Shown here: positions 36,578 to 45,492 of the stretch, in pieces
Numbering within the stretch: position 1 is the first letter of the stretch
Layout of the letters: each line of letters starts with the position of its first letter
NCBI GenBank assembly: GCA_041191145.1
Contig: JBEEPK010000001.1
Coordinates: forward strand, 10,626 to 74,625
Reading direction: 5' to 3'
From: UBA961 sp041191145
GTDB lineage: Bacteria; Bacteroidota; Ignavibacteria; Kapaibacteriales; UBA961
DNA length: 64,000 bases
The notes under the pieces: model-generated
What the model was told of the DNA's origin: nothing
Seen by the model: only the letters and a program-made list of their open reading frames with translations
Database searches by the model: none
Translations under genes and position numbers: made by a program

Positions 36578-37499
36578 TTACATTTCTTTGCAAACCGGCT
36601 AGTTTTGTTCTTTTCACTGGACTTTTCCTGAATCTATCAGAAAATTCTTCTTGTTTCATTTCCAGTATTGATTGAAAAGTAAAGCCGGTTTCATTTTTCC
36701 TTGGTTGGAATTCTTGGATTGTGGTTTCTGAGGAGAATCTATTCCAAGGACATATATCCTGGCAAATATCACATCCATATACCCATTGTTCCATATTGAT
36801 TGCGATTTCTTTTGGTATCTCAATGTGTGGTTTTGCTTCTATCGTCCAATAAGAAATACATTTGTTTGCATCTACTTGATAAGGCTCGATGATTGCATTT
36901 GTGGGACATGCATCCAAACAAGCAGTGCAGGTTCCACAATAATCTTCCATCGGTGAATCATAATCCAATGGAATGGTGGAAATGATAACTCCCAAGAAAA
37001 ACCATGACCCAATTTCCCGTGAAATGATATTGGAGTTCTTACCTTGCCAACCTATCCCAGCTTTGCGTGCCCATTGTTTTTCAGGAATTGGACCAGTATC
37101 GACATACACTTTTGATTGTGAATCAGGATCTATGAATTGTAATGCAGTTACTATTTCCTGCATCTTCATTGGAAGTATCTCATGATAATCGGTGCCCCAT
37201 GCATAGCGTGAGATTTTTCCTTCTTCCCTGAAATCACGATGTGAATGAGGTGTATAATAAGACAATCCAACAACAATCACGGATTCAGCCCCCGGAAGTA
37301 TTTCTCTTATATCTTCCCTTTTCTCAAGATTCTTTTCCAAATATTGCATTGTAGCATGATAACCCGAGGCTAGCCATTCTTGATACCGATCGAACTCTTC
37401 TGGCAATGCTTCCGTTTTTGCAATGCCAACCAATTCAAATCCTGCTTTTTTTGCAGCTTGCTTAATGAGCTCTGAATGATAGGATGACTGATTTTCCAT
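36549..37499 (-). CDS. queG: Epoxyqueuosine reductase
   Basis: A 316-residue cobalamin-dependent enzyme that performs the last step of queuosine synthesis in tRNA. It carries the two ferredoxin-type motifs CGTCTACLDACPTN and CDICQDICPWN for two [4Fe-4S] clusters, and the family segments RYAWGTDYHE and YVDTGPIPEKQWARKAGIGWQGKN. ATG 37499 stands 5 bases after the Rieske gene stop; a TTG eight codons upstream would overlap that gene. Other queuosine genes are not in the window. Confidence 0.95.
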   Translation of the reverse strand: MENQSSYHSELIKQAAKKAGFELVGIAKTEALPEEFDRYQEWLASGYHATMQYLEKNLEKREDIREILPGAESVIVVGLSYYTPHSHRDFREEGKISRYAWGTDYHEILPMKMQEIVTALQFIDPDSQSKVYVDTGPIPEKQWARKAGIGWQGKNSNIISREIGSWFFLGVIISTIPLDYDSPMEDYCGTCTACLDACPTNAIIEPYQVDANKCISYWTIEAKPHIEIPKEIAINMEQWVYGCDICQDICPWNRFSSETTIQEFQPRKNETGFTFQSILEMKQEEFSDRFRKSPVKRTKLAGLQRNVNALQNKEQE

Positions 37500-37504
37500 C
37501 TTGA

Positions 37505-37915
37505 TCAAAAATTTCGAAGCCAAAGTGGAGTTAATTTTTCGGGTTTTTCAAGCCAGATGCTTCCTTCCATTTCGAATACATGATAAGTCTTGAGTCGCGC
37601 ATTACTACCCAATGCCTTACCGGAATCCAAAGAATAAATCCAACCATGAAGCGGACATGTAACAGTACCTTCTTCAATCAGTCCATCACAAATCACAGCG
37701 GCATATTGATGAGGACAGATATTCGAAACAGCATAGTATTCACTGCCATCACGAATGATTGCTATTTGAACATCCTCATCAAAATAGATATTCTTGCCTT
37801 TTTTCTGAAAGACTTCTTTTGAAGAACAAATGCGAAGATATTCTCTGCCTTCATGTGTCATACATTCATAGGAAGCTATTGCTTTATCAAATGCAGATGA
37901 TTCCAAATCCGACAT
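37505..37915 (-). CDS. Rieske [2Fe-2S] ferredoxin-like protein
   Basis: A 136-residue soluble Rieske protein. The cluster ligands are CPHQ near residue 67 and CPLHGW near residue 86, with the usual spacing. Such stand-alone Rieske proteins serve as electron donors to oxygenases or as small subunits of nitrite reductase (NirD). No partner oxygenase is adjacent. Its start overlaps the stop of the MBL-fold gene by one base (TGATG), and queG follows after 5 bases. QueG needs an electron supply, so a donor role to QueG is a speculative possibility. Confidence 0.85.
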   Translation of the reverse strand: MSDLESSAFDKAIASYECMTHEGREYLRICSSKEVFQKKGKNIYFDEDVQIAIIRDGSEYYAVSNICPHQYAAVICDGLIEEGTVTCPLHGWIYSLDSGKALGSNARLKTYHVFEMEGSIWLEKPEKLTPLWLRNF

Positions 37916-38763
37916 CAGATATTCACCATTTCATTGTATGTGAACCCCTTCTCGGTTTTCTTGACTGTGCAAGCAATTGAGAAAGCATCATGTTCAAAAC
38001 AAAGAATCCAATTCTGCTCCGCGGCTTTTGTCAGTAATTGTTCCTTTTCTTTCATGCTGGTCAATGGAAAATTATCATAACCCATCACATATGGAACAGG
38101 GATATGTGCTCTTGTTGGAATAAGGTCAGCAGGAAATACAATATGATTATCATCATCAAAGAGATGAATCATCTGCAAACCTTGAGTGTGACCATATACT
38201 CTTTCGACATGAATTCCTGTAAAAAGTTCGCCATCTCCTTCAATGAGATTCAGCATACCATTTGCGATCAGTGGATCCCAATTCTCAGGCATGAATGAAG
38301 CTCTATCTTTTTCCGTGGGTGCTTTGGCCCATTGCAATTGTTCCTCTTGAACATGATATGTTGCATTGGGAAAGACAGGTACGATTTCACCTGTCTCCAT
38401 TCTTTTCGTTGCTCCACCCACATGATCGAAATGAAGATGTGTCAGAATGACATCCGTAATATCTTCGGATGTAATACCATAAGACTGTAAAGAATGCCCA
38501 ACAGATGCTCTGGAATAATCCACTCGATATATGGACTCCAATTTTTCCGACATTTTATGTCCACATCCTGTATCAATGAGAATATTCTTCCCATTTCCTC
38601 GTATGAGCAAACTTCTGGATGTCATGTCTATCCGATTGAGTTCATCTCCCGGATGATATGCTTTTGTCCATAAGGTCTTGGGAACCACGCCGAACATTGC
38701 TCCACCATCTAAAGCAAAATCACCGGTATCAAATATGTCGATTGTATATGGGCCTATATTCAT
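37915..38763 (-). CDS. MBL-fold metallo-hydrolase
   Basis: A 282-residue metallo-beta-lactamase-fold protein. The metal site THLHFDHVGG is clear, with further histidines downstream (YGHTQGLQ, CFEHDAF). The layout NIGPYTIDIFDTGDFALDGGAMFGVVP resembles the quorum-quenching-lactonase/PNGM-type soluble MBL group. Substrate unknown. ATG 38763 leaves a 10-base gap from the upstream redoxin gene; the longer frame starting with TTG would overlap it. Translationally coupled to the Rieske gene. Confidence 0.85.
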   Translation of the reverse strand: MNIGPYTIDIFDTGDFALDGGAMFGVVPKTLWTKAYHPGDELNRIDMTSRSLLIRGNGKNILIDTGCGHKMSEKLESIYRVDYSRASVGHSLQSYGITSEDITDVILTHLHFDHVGGATKRMETGEIVPVFPNATYHVQEEQLQWAKAPTEKDRASFMPENWDPLIANGMLNLIEGDGELFTGIHVERVYGHTQGLQMIHLFDDDNHIVFPADLIPTRAHIPVPYVMGYDNFPLTSMKEKEQLLTKAAEQNWILCFEHDAFSIACTVKKTEKGFTYNEMVNI

Positions 38764-38773
38764 GTTTTGTCCG

Positions 38774-39376
38774 TCACTTTTTCCATTTGATAGAACAACC
38801 GATTGCTTTTGTGGTTTCGGGTGCGGGAGTTTTTTGTGCAATCAAGGATTCAATTGCATTTGACAAATATGTTTCCTTCACTGAGTTTGCATCACTGTGA
38901 TTATCATCGATTGCACCGATATATGCAATCTTGAATGTATTGTCAGAATGTTTTTTGAGAAGATAGACATGCGGGGTGCGCGTTGCTCCATATTGCTTTG
39001 CAATAGACTGTGTTTCATCAATCACATAGCGGAATGGAAAGCCCTTTTCTTTGGATCGCTCAATCATTTTGTCGAAAGAATCTTCTGGAACCGTTACAGG
39101 ATCATTGGGATTGATTGCCAAAACTGGGAAACCTTTACCGGCGTATTTTTTATGCAAATCAATGATGCGATCTTCATATGCCTTTGAGAATGGACAATGA
39201 TTGCATGTAAAAATGACGACAAGTCCATTATCAGCGGAATAACTTGCCAATGATACCATTGAACCATCAATATTCTTAAGGGAAAAATCCTTTGCATCAT
39301 CACCGATTTTCAAACCTTCAGCAGAAAATGCATTAACTGCACCAAAAAAAAGCAGCGCTAGAATAAATGATTTCAT
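38774..39376 (-). CDS. Exported thioredoxin-fold (AhpC/TSA-redoxin) protein
   Basis: A 200-residue protein with a signal peptide (to about residue 19) and a redoxin domain. The active site is TCNHCPFS (C58 and C61, a CxxC pair) followed by AYEDR; TRTPHVYLL provides the cis-proline. This matches the peroxiredoxin-like redoxin family with CxxCP that is common in Bacteroidota and Planctomycetes. It likely handles thiols in the periplasm, alongside the TlpA-like protein encoded 4 bases upstream. A GGAG site stands 7 bases before the ATG. Confidence 0.82.
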   Translation of the reverse strand: MKSFILALLFFGAVNAFSAEGLKIGDDAKDFSLKNIDGSMVSLASYSADNGLVVIFTCNHCPFSKAYEDRIIDLHKKYAGKGFPVLAINPNDPVTVPEDSFDKMIERSKEKGFPFRYVIDETQSIAKQYGATRTPHVYLLKKHSDNTFKIAYIGAIDDNHSDANSVKETYLSNAIESLIAQKTPAPETTKAIGCSIKWKK

Positions 39377-39380
39377 GTGT

Positions 39381-39854
39381 TTACTCCATCATGGATTGTA
39401 TAGTGGTAAATAATTCTTCTTTTTCTAATTGTTTTTCAAGAAACACTCTTTTCTTGATCCGATTTCGCAGAATGATTGTAGCAGGTAGCGAACCTGTCCA
39501 TTCCGGTTCAATTTTATCTATCCATTCATTTGGATTATGCTCGTCGAGCAAAAGAATCTCTGATTTCAAATCTTTCTTTTTCACAAAAGGAAGAAGTACT
39601 CTATCAAGTTCCGCGGGCGAGTCTAAGCTTACAAGAATGACACGAACATTTTTCTTTGAAAAACCTGAAGTAGCTTCTTCAAAATAAGGTAATTCTTCGA
39701 TGCAAGGCTTGCACCATGTAGCCCAAAAATTGATCACATACACAGTATCAGCATCATTATGTAGAAGTGAAGTCAATGTTTCTAATTTCACAGTTTTTAC
39801 TTGAGAAAAGGCCGTTAGTGAAGAGAGCATTAGCATCATGAAAAGACTTCTCAT
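39381..39854 (-). CDS. TlpA/ResA-type thiol-disulfide oxidoreductase
   Basis: A 157-residue exported thioredoxin-like protein: signal peptide (MLMLSSLTAFSQ), then NFWATWCKPCIEELP with the active CxxC at C48/C51, and GSLPATIILR with the cis-proline. TlpA/ResA proteins reduce disulfides in the periplasm, often those of cytochrome c heme sites. The start overlaps the DUF4175 gene by four bases. With the CcmF-type gene elsewhere in the window it may serve cytochrome maturation, but the operon here does not show that directly. Confidence 0.87.
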   Translation of the reverse strand: MRSLFMMLMLSSLTAFSQVKTVKLETLTSLLHNDADTVYVINFWATWCKPCIEELPYFEEATSGFSKKNVRVILVSLDSPAELDRVLLPFVKKKDLKSEILLLDEHNPNEWIDKIEPEWTGSLPATIILRNRIKKRVFLEKQLEKEELFTTIQSMME

Positions 39855-42800
39855 CTCATAATTCCCTGGATTTTCTGCAATCGATCAAAATACTGGCGAA
39901 TCATGATTTCATAATCTTTTGTATATCCTTTTCCTAGAGATCTAAGTACATCCTGCATGGCTCTTTGTCGACTCTCGGGAGTGGAAAGATCAAGTGGTGG
40001 TGGACTTTTTCCAACTATGTCTTGTCCGCTTCTTGCCTCTCTTTTCATTTCATAATCTCTTTCATTGATGGATCGCGTTGCATCAAGCAGTCGAGAAAGT
40101 ATTTTATCTTGTCTTCTTTTTGTTTCAGGTGTGATCATTCCATTCTGCATTGCACTGACAACTTCCTGCATTTCATCGGCAATTTGCTGCAAGTCTCCCA
40201 GGGCCTGCTTTTTGCCGGTTGGATCTTGTTGCTGTTTAGCCAATTCTTGCATTGCCTGCTGCGCTTTGCCTTGCTGAGCGGCGAGTCTGGCCAATTGTTG
40301 CTGTTGTTGTGGAGACAAACTTCCATCAGACCCGGGCTGTGGCATACCTTGATTGATTTGTTGTTGCATGCCTGCCATATTCTGCAATTGTTGCATGAAT
40401 CCACCACTTCCGGGTTTAGGCTCGCCATTTCCACCCGGATTATCACAAGATCCTTCTCCTTCACCTTGAAGTTTGTTCAAGGCATCTTGCATCTTTATGG
40501 ATGCCTTATTGAGTGAATTCATTGCTTGTGCTTGAGATTGAGATGCCATTTGAGGATTTCTCTGCGACAATTGCTCAGATGCTTTTTGCATGCCTTGCAT
40601 TGCATTGGACATTTCTTTTACCATTTCCGGCGTGACAGATTGTGACTTTTGTGCCAATTGCATGAGTTCTGACGCCATTTTTGACATCTGTTCTTGTAGT
40701 TTGGCTTGCTCTTGCGCGGATTGAGGCATTTGTGTGGAATTGAAATCCAATGTTTGATTGCGAGATTTTTGTGCTTCTTGTTGCTTGGAAAGAGACAATG
40801 TTTCTTGAACTGATTTCTGCAATTGCTTGATTGCTTCTTTATTCATGTTCTTTTTCATCTCTTGCTTCATTTGCTTCATTTGCTTTGCAAACTTTTTCAT
40901 TGATTGCGAAGCCTTTTTCTGTTTTTGAGCAGAAGAATTCATCTGACCTTGTTCCATGTCACTTTGAGCTTCTTGCATGTCATTGGATGTTTCTTGTTCT
41001 GACAACTCCTGCTTTGCTTTTTCAAGCTCTTCCATTGGCATGTTTTGCTTGAGTTCTTTCATCAAATCTTCTAGTTCTTTGAGTTCAGAAGCCATGTCTT
41101 TCATGTCTTTTTGCAAGGACTCCTGATTCTTACTCAAATCATTTCTTTCTTTTGTATCCTTAGGATTTGTGTTCTCGGTTCTTTGCGTAAGTTCATCTTG
41201 CTTTTGGGCCAGTTCTTCCGCACGACGAATCAATGCATCTGTTTTTTGCTCTGCTTGCATTCTTTTGAGGAGATTCATGGTTCTTTCAATTCCCTTTTTG
41301 AATTCTTCCTCATTAAATTTCATATTTTTCATGGCTTGGCGCATTTGCTCGGGATCCACTTGCTGCATGGCCTTTTGCATTGCATCCATTGCTTTGCGAA
41401 GTTCAGGTGAATTGATCTCTTTCATCAATTGCTGCAGTTTTTGATATTCTTGTATGGTCTCAGGAGACAATGCATTCTTCTCTTGAAGATCATTGGTCAT
41501 TTCTTGCAATTGATCTCCTATTTCAGATAATTGCTTTTGGAGATCTGCTTGCTTCTTGAGAATATTCTCGATATTCTTCACATCTTTCCATTCCATGGAT
41601 TGATCTTGCTTAAGCAATTCTCTTTGCAATTCCTCTAATTCCTTTCCAATCTTTTCTGCTTCTTTGGCAGTCTTTTCGAGTGTTTCCAATGCTTTATCTT
41701 GCACTGAATCCGCCTGAGACAAGACCTCATCAAGTGATGGAAGTCTTACCGAAATGATTCCGGTGCGAGCTTTCCCTGGACCTGTTACGGTATTATTATC
41801 AGCAATCTCGATATAAAATTCATATTTGTCGCTTGGCGCAATTCCAATAAGATTCAAATCCCAAGTATAGCCAATATCTGCACTGAGTCCGGATCCCGAG
41901 GGAATCGGCATTGACAATGAAGCATATTTCTCCATTGGTGGAGCATATTTGGAATCAATTAATCGATAATACAATTTGAGCGAAGAAAACCCATAATCAT
42001 CGCTTATATGAACTGCAATTGGAAGTCTTGCCGATTCGGATAATACACCATCCCCTTGGGGTTCAATGAGTGAAATCGTTGGACTATTATCAGAAATTGC
42101 GGTTACTGAATAATGAATGGGGTCAGCATTCGAACGACCATCCTTATCAATGATGCTGATGCAATATTCACCATCACGAGTGAGAGTAAAAGAACCGCTT
42201 GCCTTCATTGCATTTACATTCATTGAAATCTTGACGGTGTCATATGACTTTACATCAGAAACCTTTTCATCTGCCGATATCTTGGGATTCAACAAGAGGA
42301 TGAATGCTTTTGATAATTCTTTATTTGCATCCACTTCAAGTTTCACAGAAGTTCCTTGCAATGCAAGTAGATCAGCTGATTGCTCATCAATTGTTCTACC
42401 CGATTGCTTGCTATATCCCGGAGGTGATACGGTTCCGGACAATGAACGAATCTCGGGTCTATCAATGACTTGAATATTTCCCTTTGGTGATAATACCTGC
42501 TCTGCGAGCCATTCAGCATGCGCATAGAATGAAAGTGATGCTTTTGCAGATGGAATCTCATATCGGTATATATGCGCAGTGTCTGTTATGATTGCAACAG
42601 TGTCATACGTATCCTGCATGTCTTCTTTGATATGCAAAATGATCTTTGGAGGGAGAGTCCCTTTAACACTGATGAGAATTTCTTCCTTGCTACCACGAAG
42701 TACCGTTTTGTGTATGGGAGAAATATCCAAACTATACGGTGCAGGCGGTATAAAGGACTGTTGATATTGAATCAATCTATTCAGAGATTCTCTGAGAGGA

Positions 42801-43345
42801 CTGAATCCTATAAACATGATGAGCGATATACCGAGGGCTGACATGAAGAAAATCAAAGCACGCTTTCTTTCTTGTTCATCGATAACTTCATAAAAATCCT
42901 TTTCCCTACTTTTTTTCTCAACTTCATCGAATGCAGCATTAATGAAAGGTAATGCTGAGAGTGGATATTGCTCTTTTTTTGACATCATTTGCAATGCATT
43001 ATGCAATGTATCACGTATATCTTCAAAGATGGAACCAACACGATTTGCAATTGCGAAGTGTGTTTCTTCTTTTGAAGATCTCATCAATTGTCTGATTGGA
43101 AAGATGCTCAATATGCCAAGTGATCCAATTGATATGCATAACCAAGCAAAGAACAAGAATGTTCTGAAGGCTATATTTCCATTTGCAAAAACTTCTAACC
43201 CTGAAAAAATGAGCGCTGTCATGATTGATATCAACAAAGCATGAAAAAGAGCAGTATTCAATTTGATGAATTGCTCTTTTTTATGAACCGAACGTAGTCT
43301 ATCAATGACTTGTTCAGAGGAATTGCTCTGTGTGATTTCCTGCAT
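39851..43345 (-). CDS. DUF4175-type large membrane protein with Gln-rich coiled coils
   Basis: A 1164-residue protein. N-terminal membrane helices (about 33-55, 63-83 and 163-184) precede Ig-like extracytoplasmic beta domains (about 190-540), then a long Gln/Met/Lys/Glu-rich coiled-coil and low-complexity half (about 560-1090) and a conserved C-terminal RQYFDRLQKIQ end. This is the DUF4175 architecture. Family function is unknown; genes of this family usually stand with DUF4159, VWA and MoxR-type ATPase genes. Here DUF4159 lies one base upstream, but no MoxR or VWA gene is present. It overlaps the TlpA-like gene by four bases. Confidence 0.8.
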   Translation of the reverse strand: MQEITQSNSSEQVIDRLRSVHKKEQFIKLNTALFHALLISIMTALIFSGLEVFANGNIAFRTFLFFAWLCISIGSLGILSIFPIRQLMRSSKEETHFAIANRVGSIFEDIRDTLHNALQMMSKKEQYPLSALPFINAAFDEVEKKSREKDFYEVIDEQERKRALIFFMSALGISLIMFIGFSPLRESLNRLIQYQQSFIPPAPYSLDISPIHKTVLRGSKEEILISVKGTLPPKIILHIKEDMQDTYDTVAIITDTAHIYRYEIPSAKASLSFYAHAEWLAEQVLSPKGNIQVIDRPEIRSLSGTVSPPGYSKQSGRTIDEQSADLLALQGTSVKLEVDANKELSKAFILLLNPKISADEKVSDVKSYDTVKISMNVNAMKASGSFTLTRDGEYCISIIDKDGRSNADPIHYSVTAISDNSPTISLIEPQGDGVLSESARLPIAVHISDDYGFSSLKLYYRLIDSKYAPPMEKYASLSMPIPSGSGLSADIGYTWDLNLIGIAPSDKYEFYIEIADNNTVTGPGKARTGIISVRLPSLDEVLSQADSVQDKALETLEKTAKEAEKIGKELEELQRELLKQDQSMEWKDVKNIENILKKQADLQKQLSEIGDQLQEMTNDLQEKNALSPETIQEYQKLQQLMKEINSPELRKAMDAMQKAMQQVDPEQMRQAMKNMKFNEEEFKKGIERTMNLLKRMQAEQKTDALIRRAEELAQKQDELTQRTENTNPKDTKERNDLSKNQESLQKDMKDMASELKELEDLMKELKQNMPMEELEKAKQELSEQETSNDMQEAQSDMEQGQMNSSAQKQKKASQSMKKFAKQMKQMKQEMKKNMNKEAIKQLQKSVQETLSLSKQQEAQKSRNQTLDFNSTQMPQSAQEQAKLQEQMSKMASELMQLAQKSQSVTPEMVKEMSNAMQGMQKASEQLSQRNPQMASQSQAQAMNSLNKASIKMQDALNKLQGEGEGSCDNPGGNGEPKPGSGGFMQQLQNMAGMQQQINQGMPQPGSDGSLSPQQQQQLARLAAQQGKAQQAMQELAKQQQDPTGKKQALGDLQQIADEMQEVVSAMQNGMITPETKRRQDKILSRLLDATRSINERDYEMKREARSGQDIVGKSPPPLDLSTPESRQRAMQDVLRSLGKGYTKDYEIMIRQYFDRLQKIQGIMR

Positions 43346-43346
43346 A

Positions 43347-44015
43347 TTATCTGCTCAATGCATAGACAATGATATTTGTTCCGATCTTTAAAGATGCTTC
43401 TCTTTTTTCGGGTGGGTCATGATGAACATCAGGATCTGCCCAGCCATCGCTTGGATTTGTCTCATATGTATAATACACACATAATTTACCTTCATGAAAT
43501 AGTCCCAATCCTTCAGGTGATTTTGCATCGTGTTCATGAATTTTGGGAAGTCCATTTGGAAATGTATAATGGGCAGAATACAAAGGATGATCGAATGGTA
43601 ACTCGACGAATTTCTGATTTGGAAATACTTTACTCATCTCTTTTCTAATAGATGCATCCATTCCATAATCATCGTCTATGTATAGGAATCCACCATTCTC
43701 CAAATATGCTCTTAGCCGTCTTGCTTCAGCATCTGTAAGATTCATGGTTCCATGTCCTGTAAGAAACAACAAAGGATACAAAAAGATATTATCAGTTGCT
43801 AAATCCACAAATTCATAAGTTGGTTCTGTCTGTATGGTTGTATGCTCATTCACATATTTCAATAAATTCACTTCTGAAGATTGATCATTATACCAATCTC
43901 CTCCTCCTGAATATTTCACCCTTGCAAGTTTAATTTTACTTGTTGTTTGTAATTGTGCCTCAAGCGTTAAGCACATAAGAAACATACATAGGAAATATGT
44001 AAGAATTGTTTTCAT
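43347..44015 (-). CDS. Exported DUF4159 domain protein
   Basis: A 222-residue protein with a signal peptide (ends near LTLEAQ) and a DUF4159 domain: KLARVKYSGGGDWYND, LLFLTGHGTMNLTDAEARRLRAYLENGGFLYIDDDYGMDAS. The GHG and DDD segments resemble glutamine-amidotransferase-like (BatA/N-terminal) folds, and no enzymatic activity is known. ATG 44015 overlaps the phosphohexomutase stop by one base (TGATG). It travels with DUF4175 here, as is common for the two families. Confidence 0.82.
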   Translation of the reverse strand: MKTILTYFLCMFLMCLTLEAQLQTTSKIKLARVKYSGGGDWYNDQSSEVNLLKYVNEHTTIQTEPTYEFVDLATDNIFLYPLLFLTGHGTMNLTDAEARRLRAYLENGGFLYIDDDYGMDASIRKEMSKVFPNQKFVELPFDHPLYSAHYTFPNGLPKIHEHDAKSPEGLGLFHEGKLCVYYTYETNPSDGWADPDVHHDPPEKREASLKIGTNIIVYALSR

Positions 44016-45373
44016 CAATCTTGAAACTGCATCAGGAGTGATTGTACATAGTGTTGAACTCTTTTCTCATCCAAACATTCAATGATATATCGTAAAATCG
44101 GCTCGGTATTTGACATTCGAACATGCATCCATCCATCTGAGAATTGCATCCATATGCCATCATCTTTACGAATCTCAATGATAGTACTTGCGAATTGTCG
44201 TTCTATTCTCTGAAATATTTCATCAGCCGAACCGGACCAAGGCATTTTTCCTTTGATCATATATGTTTTTGGAAGCATTTCAGCCAATGTGCTGAGAGAT
44301 TTGCCTGTTTTCTTCATCAATGCAATGATGAGTGATATGCCAATAAGGGAATCGCGTCCAAAATGACATGCTGGAAGAATGACTCCACCGCTTCCTTCCC
44401 CACCTATGATGCATTCATGTTCTTTCAGTGCTTGAACAACATTAATCTCACCTACCGGAGTTCTATGAACCTTCCAACCATTATTCTTAGCCAAAATTTC
44501 ACTCATGCTTGAAGTAGACATATTGATGGCTATTGAATATGAATCTTGTTTCAAGTCAGCGCATTCAAGAATTGCCAAGATGCATAAGGCGATAGTTTTT
44601 TCCTCACCAATTGCATTTCCTTGTTCATCGATCAATACCAATCGATCAGCATCGGGATCCACGGCAATTCCGAGCTGAGCTGAATGTTTGCATACGGCTG
44701 ACATCAGATCTGTCAAATGCTCGGTCAATGGTTCAGGAGTATGAGGAAATTCGCCGGTATTGTCACAATACAGAGGAATACACTCGCAGTCTAGCGATTC
44801 AAGCAAAGCTGGTACGAATGTGCTTCCCGAAGCATTCACTGCATCGACAACTGCAAATATGGGAATCTTTACATGTGGTAAGTCAATTCCTAATAATTGA
44901 AGAGATGCATGAATTTTTGCAATATGCTGTTCTGAAGGATTTTCAACTACAATACAATTTCCCGGATTGATATTTTCTTCAATAGCATTATCATCCAGAT
45001 AATTCCAGAAATCACGATTTTCTTCTGCATTGAGAAATACACCTCCTGCATTGAGGAATTTCATTCCATTCCACTCACTAGGATTATGAGACGCAGTGAT
45101 GGAAATCCCTCCAATTGCATTGGAATGTTCGGTTTCAAGTTGTACTGAAGGCGTTGGAGCAATCCCCAATGAAATAACTTCTCTGCCATATGCATTGAGC
45201 GTAGCAATGATCACTTCTTCCATCCAGACTCCTGAAGGACGGCCATCTCTTCCGATGACTATGGGTCCGGGTGGTAGATAAGCGGCAAAAGCCCTTGAAT
45301 ATGAAGCAATCAACTCTTGAGTCAATTCATCATTTGTAACTCTAAGCCCTGATATCGAGCGTATACATGCCAT
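44015..45373 (-). CDS. Phosphohexomutase (phosphoglucosamine/phosphomannomutase family)
   Basis: A 452-residue alpha-D-phosphohexomutase. The phosphoserine loop is TASHNPSEWNG, the magnesium loop DPDADRLVLID, the sugar-binding loop GEGSGG and the phosphate-binding loop RMSNTEPILR. It interconverts 1- and 6-phosphates of glucosamine, mannose or glucose. In this clade the family is usually annotated GlmM, which would feed UDP-GlcNAc for peptidoglycan and lipid A, but specificity cannot be decided from motifs. First gene of the nine-gene run, with a -7 element 36 bases upstream. Confidence 0.88.
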   Translation of the reverse strand: MACIRSISGLRVTNDELTQELIASYSRAFAAYLPPGPIVIGRDGRPSGVWMEEVIIATLNAYGREVISLGIAPTPSVQLETEHSNAIGGISITASHNPSEWNGMKFLNAGGVFLNAEENRDFWNYLDDNAIEENINPGNCIVVENPSEQHIAKIHASLQLLGIDLPHVKIPIFAVVDAVNASGSTFVPALLESLDCECIPLYCDNTGEFPHTPEPLTEHLTDLMSAVCKHSAQLGIAVDPDADRLVLIDEQGNAIGEEKTIALCILAILECADLKQDSYSIAINMSTSSMSEILAKNNGWKVHRTPVGEINVVQALKEHECIIGGEGSGGVILPACHFGRDSLIGISLIIALMKKTGKSLSTLAEMLPKTYMIKGKMPWSGSADEIFQRIERQFASTIIEIRKDDGIWMQFSDGWMHVRMSNTEPILRYIIECLDEKRVQHYVQSLLMQFQD

Positions 45374-45408
45374 GATAATCTAAAATAAAATGCTGCAGAA
45401 TGGTCCTG

Positions 45409-45416
45409 CAAATATA
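45409..45416 (-). promoter_or_regulatory. Candidate -7 element (TATATTTG) for the phosphohexomutase operon
   Basis: Exact TAnnTTTG on the minus strand, about 36 bases before the ATG at 45373 and just downstream of the terminator of the preceding gene. No TTG lies at the expected -33 distance. Confidence 0.45.
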
Positions 45417-45441
45417 CCGTGTTCCACGATTATGGTGTCAT

Positions 45442-45473
45442 AAAAAAAGGCCATCCGAAATTCGAATGGCCTT
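45442..45473 (-). terminator. Intrinsic terminator after the PD40/OmpA gene
   Basis: An 8-bp GC-containing stem (45447-45454 with 45466-45473) and an A run at 45442-45448, which reads as a T tract on the minus strand. It lies 20 bases downstream of the stop codon at 45493. Confidence 0.85.
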
Positions 45474-45492
45474 ATATCCTTTTCTGTAAAGA

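Noticed and set aside
39965..41444. Several long open frames antisense to the DUF4175 gene
   Set aside because: They mirror the Gln/Lys-rich low-complexity codons of the real gene and have no start signals or homology.
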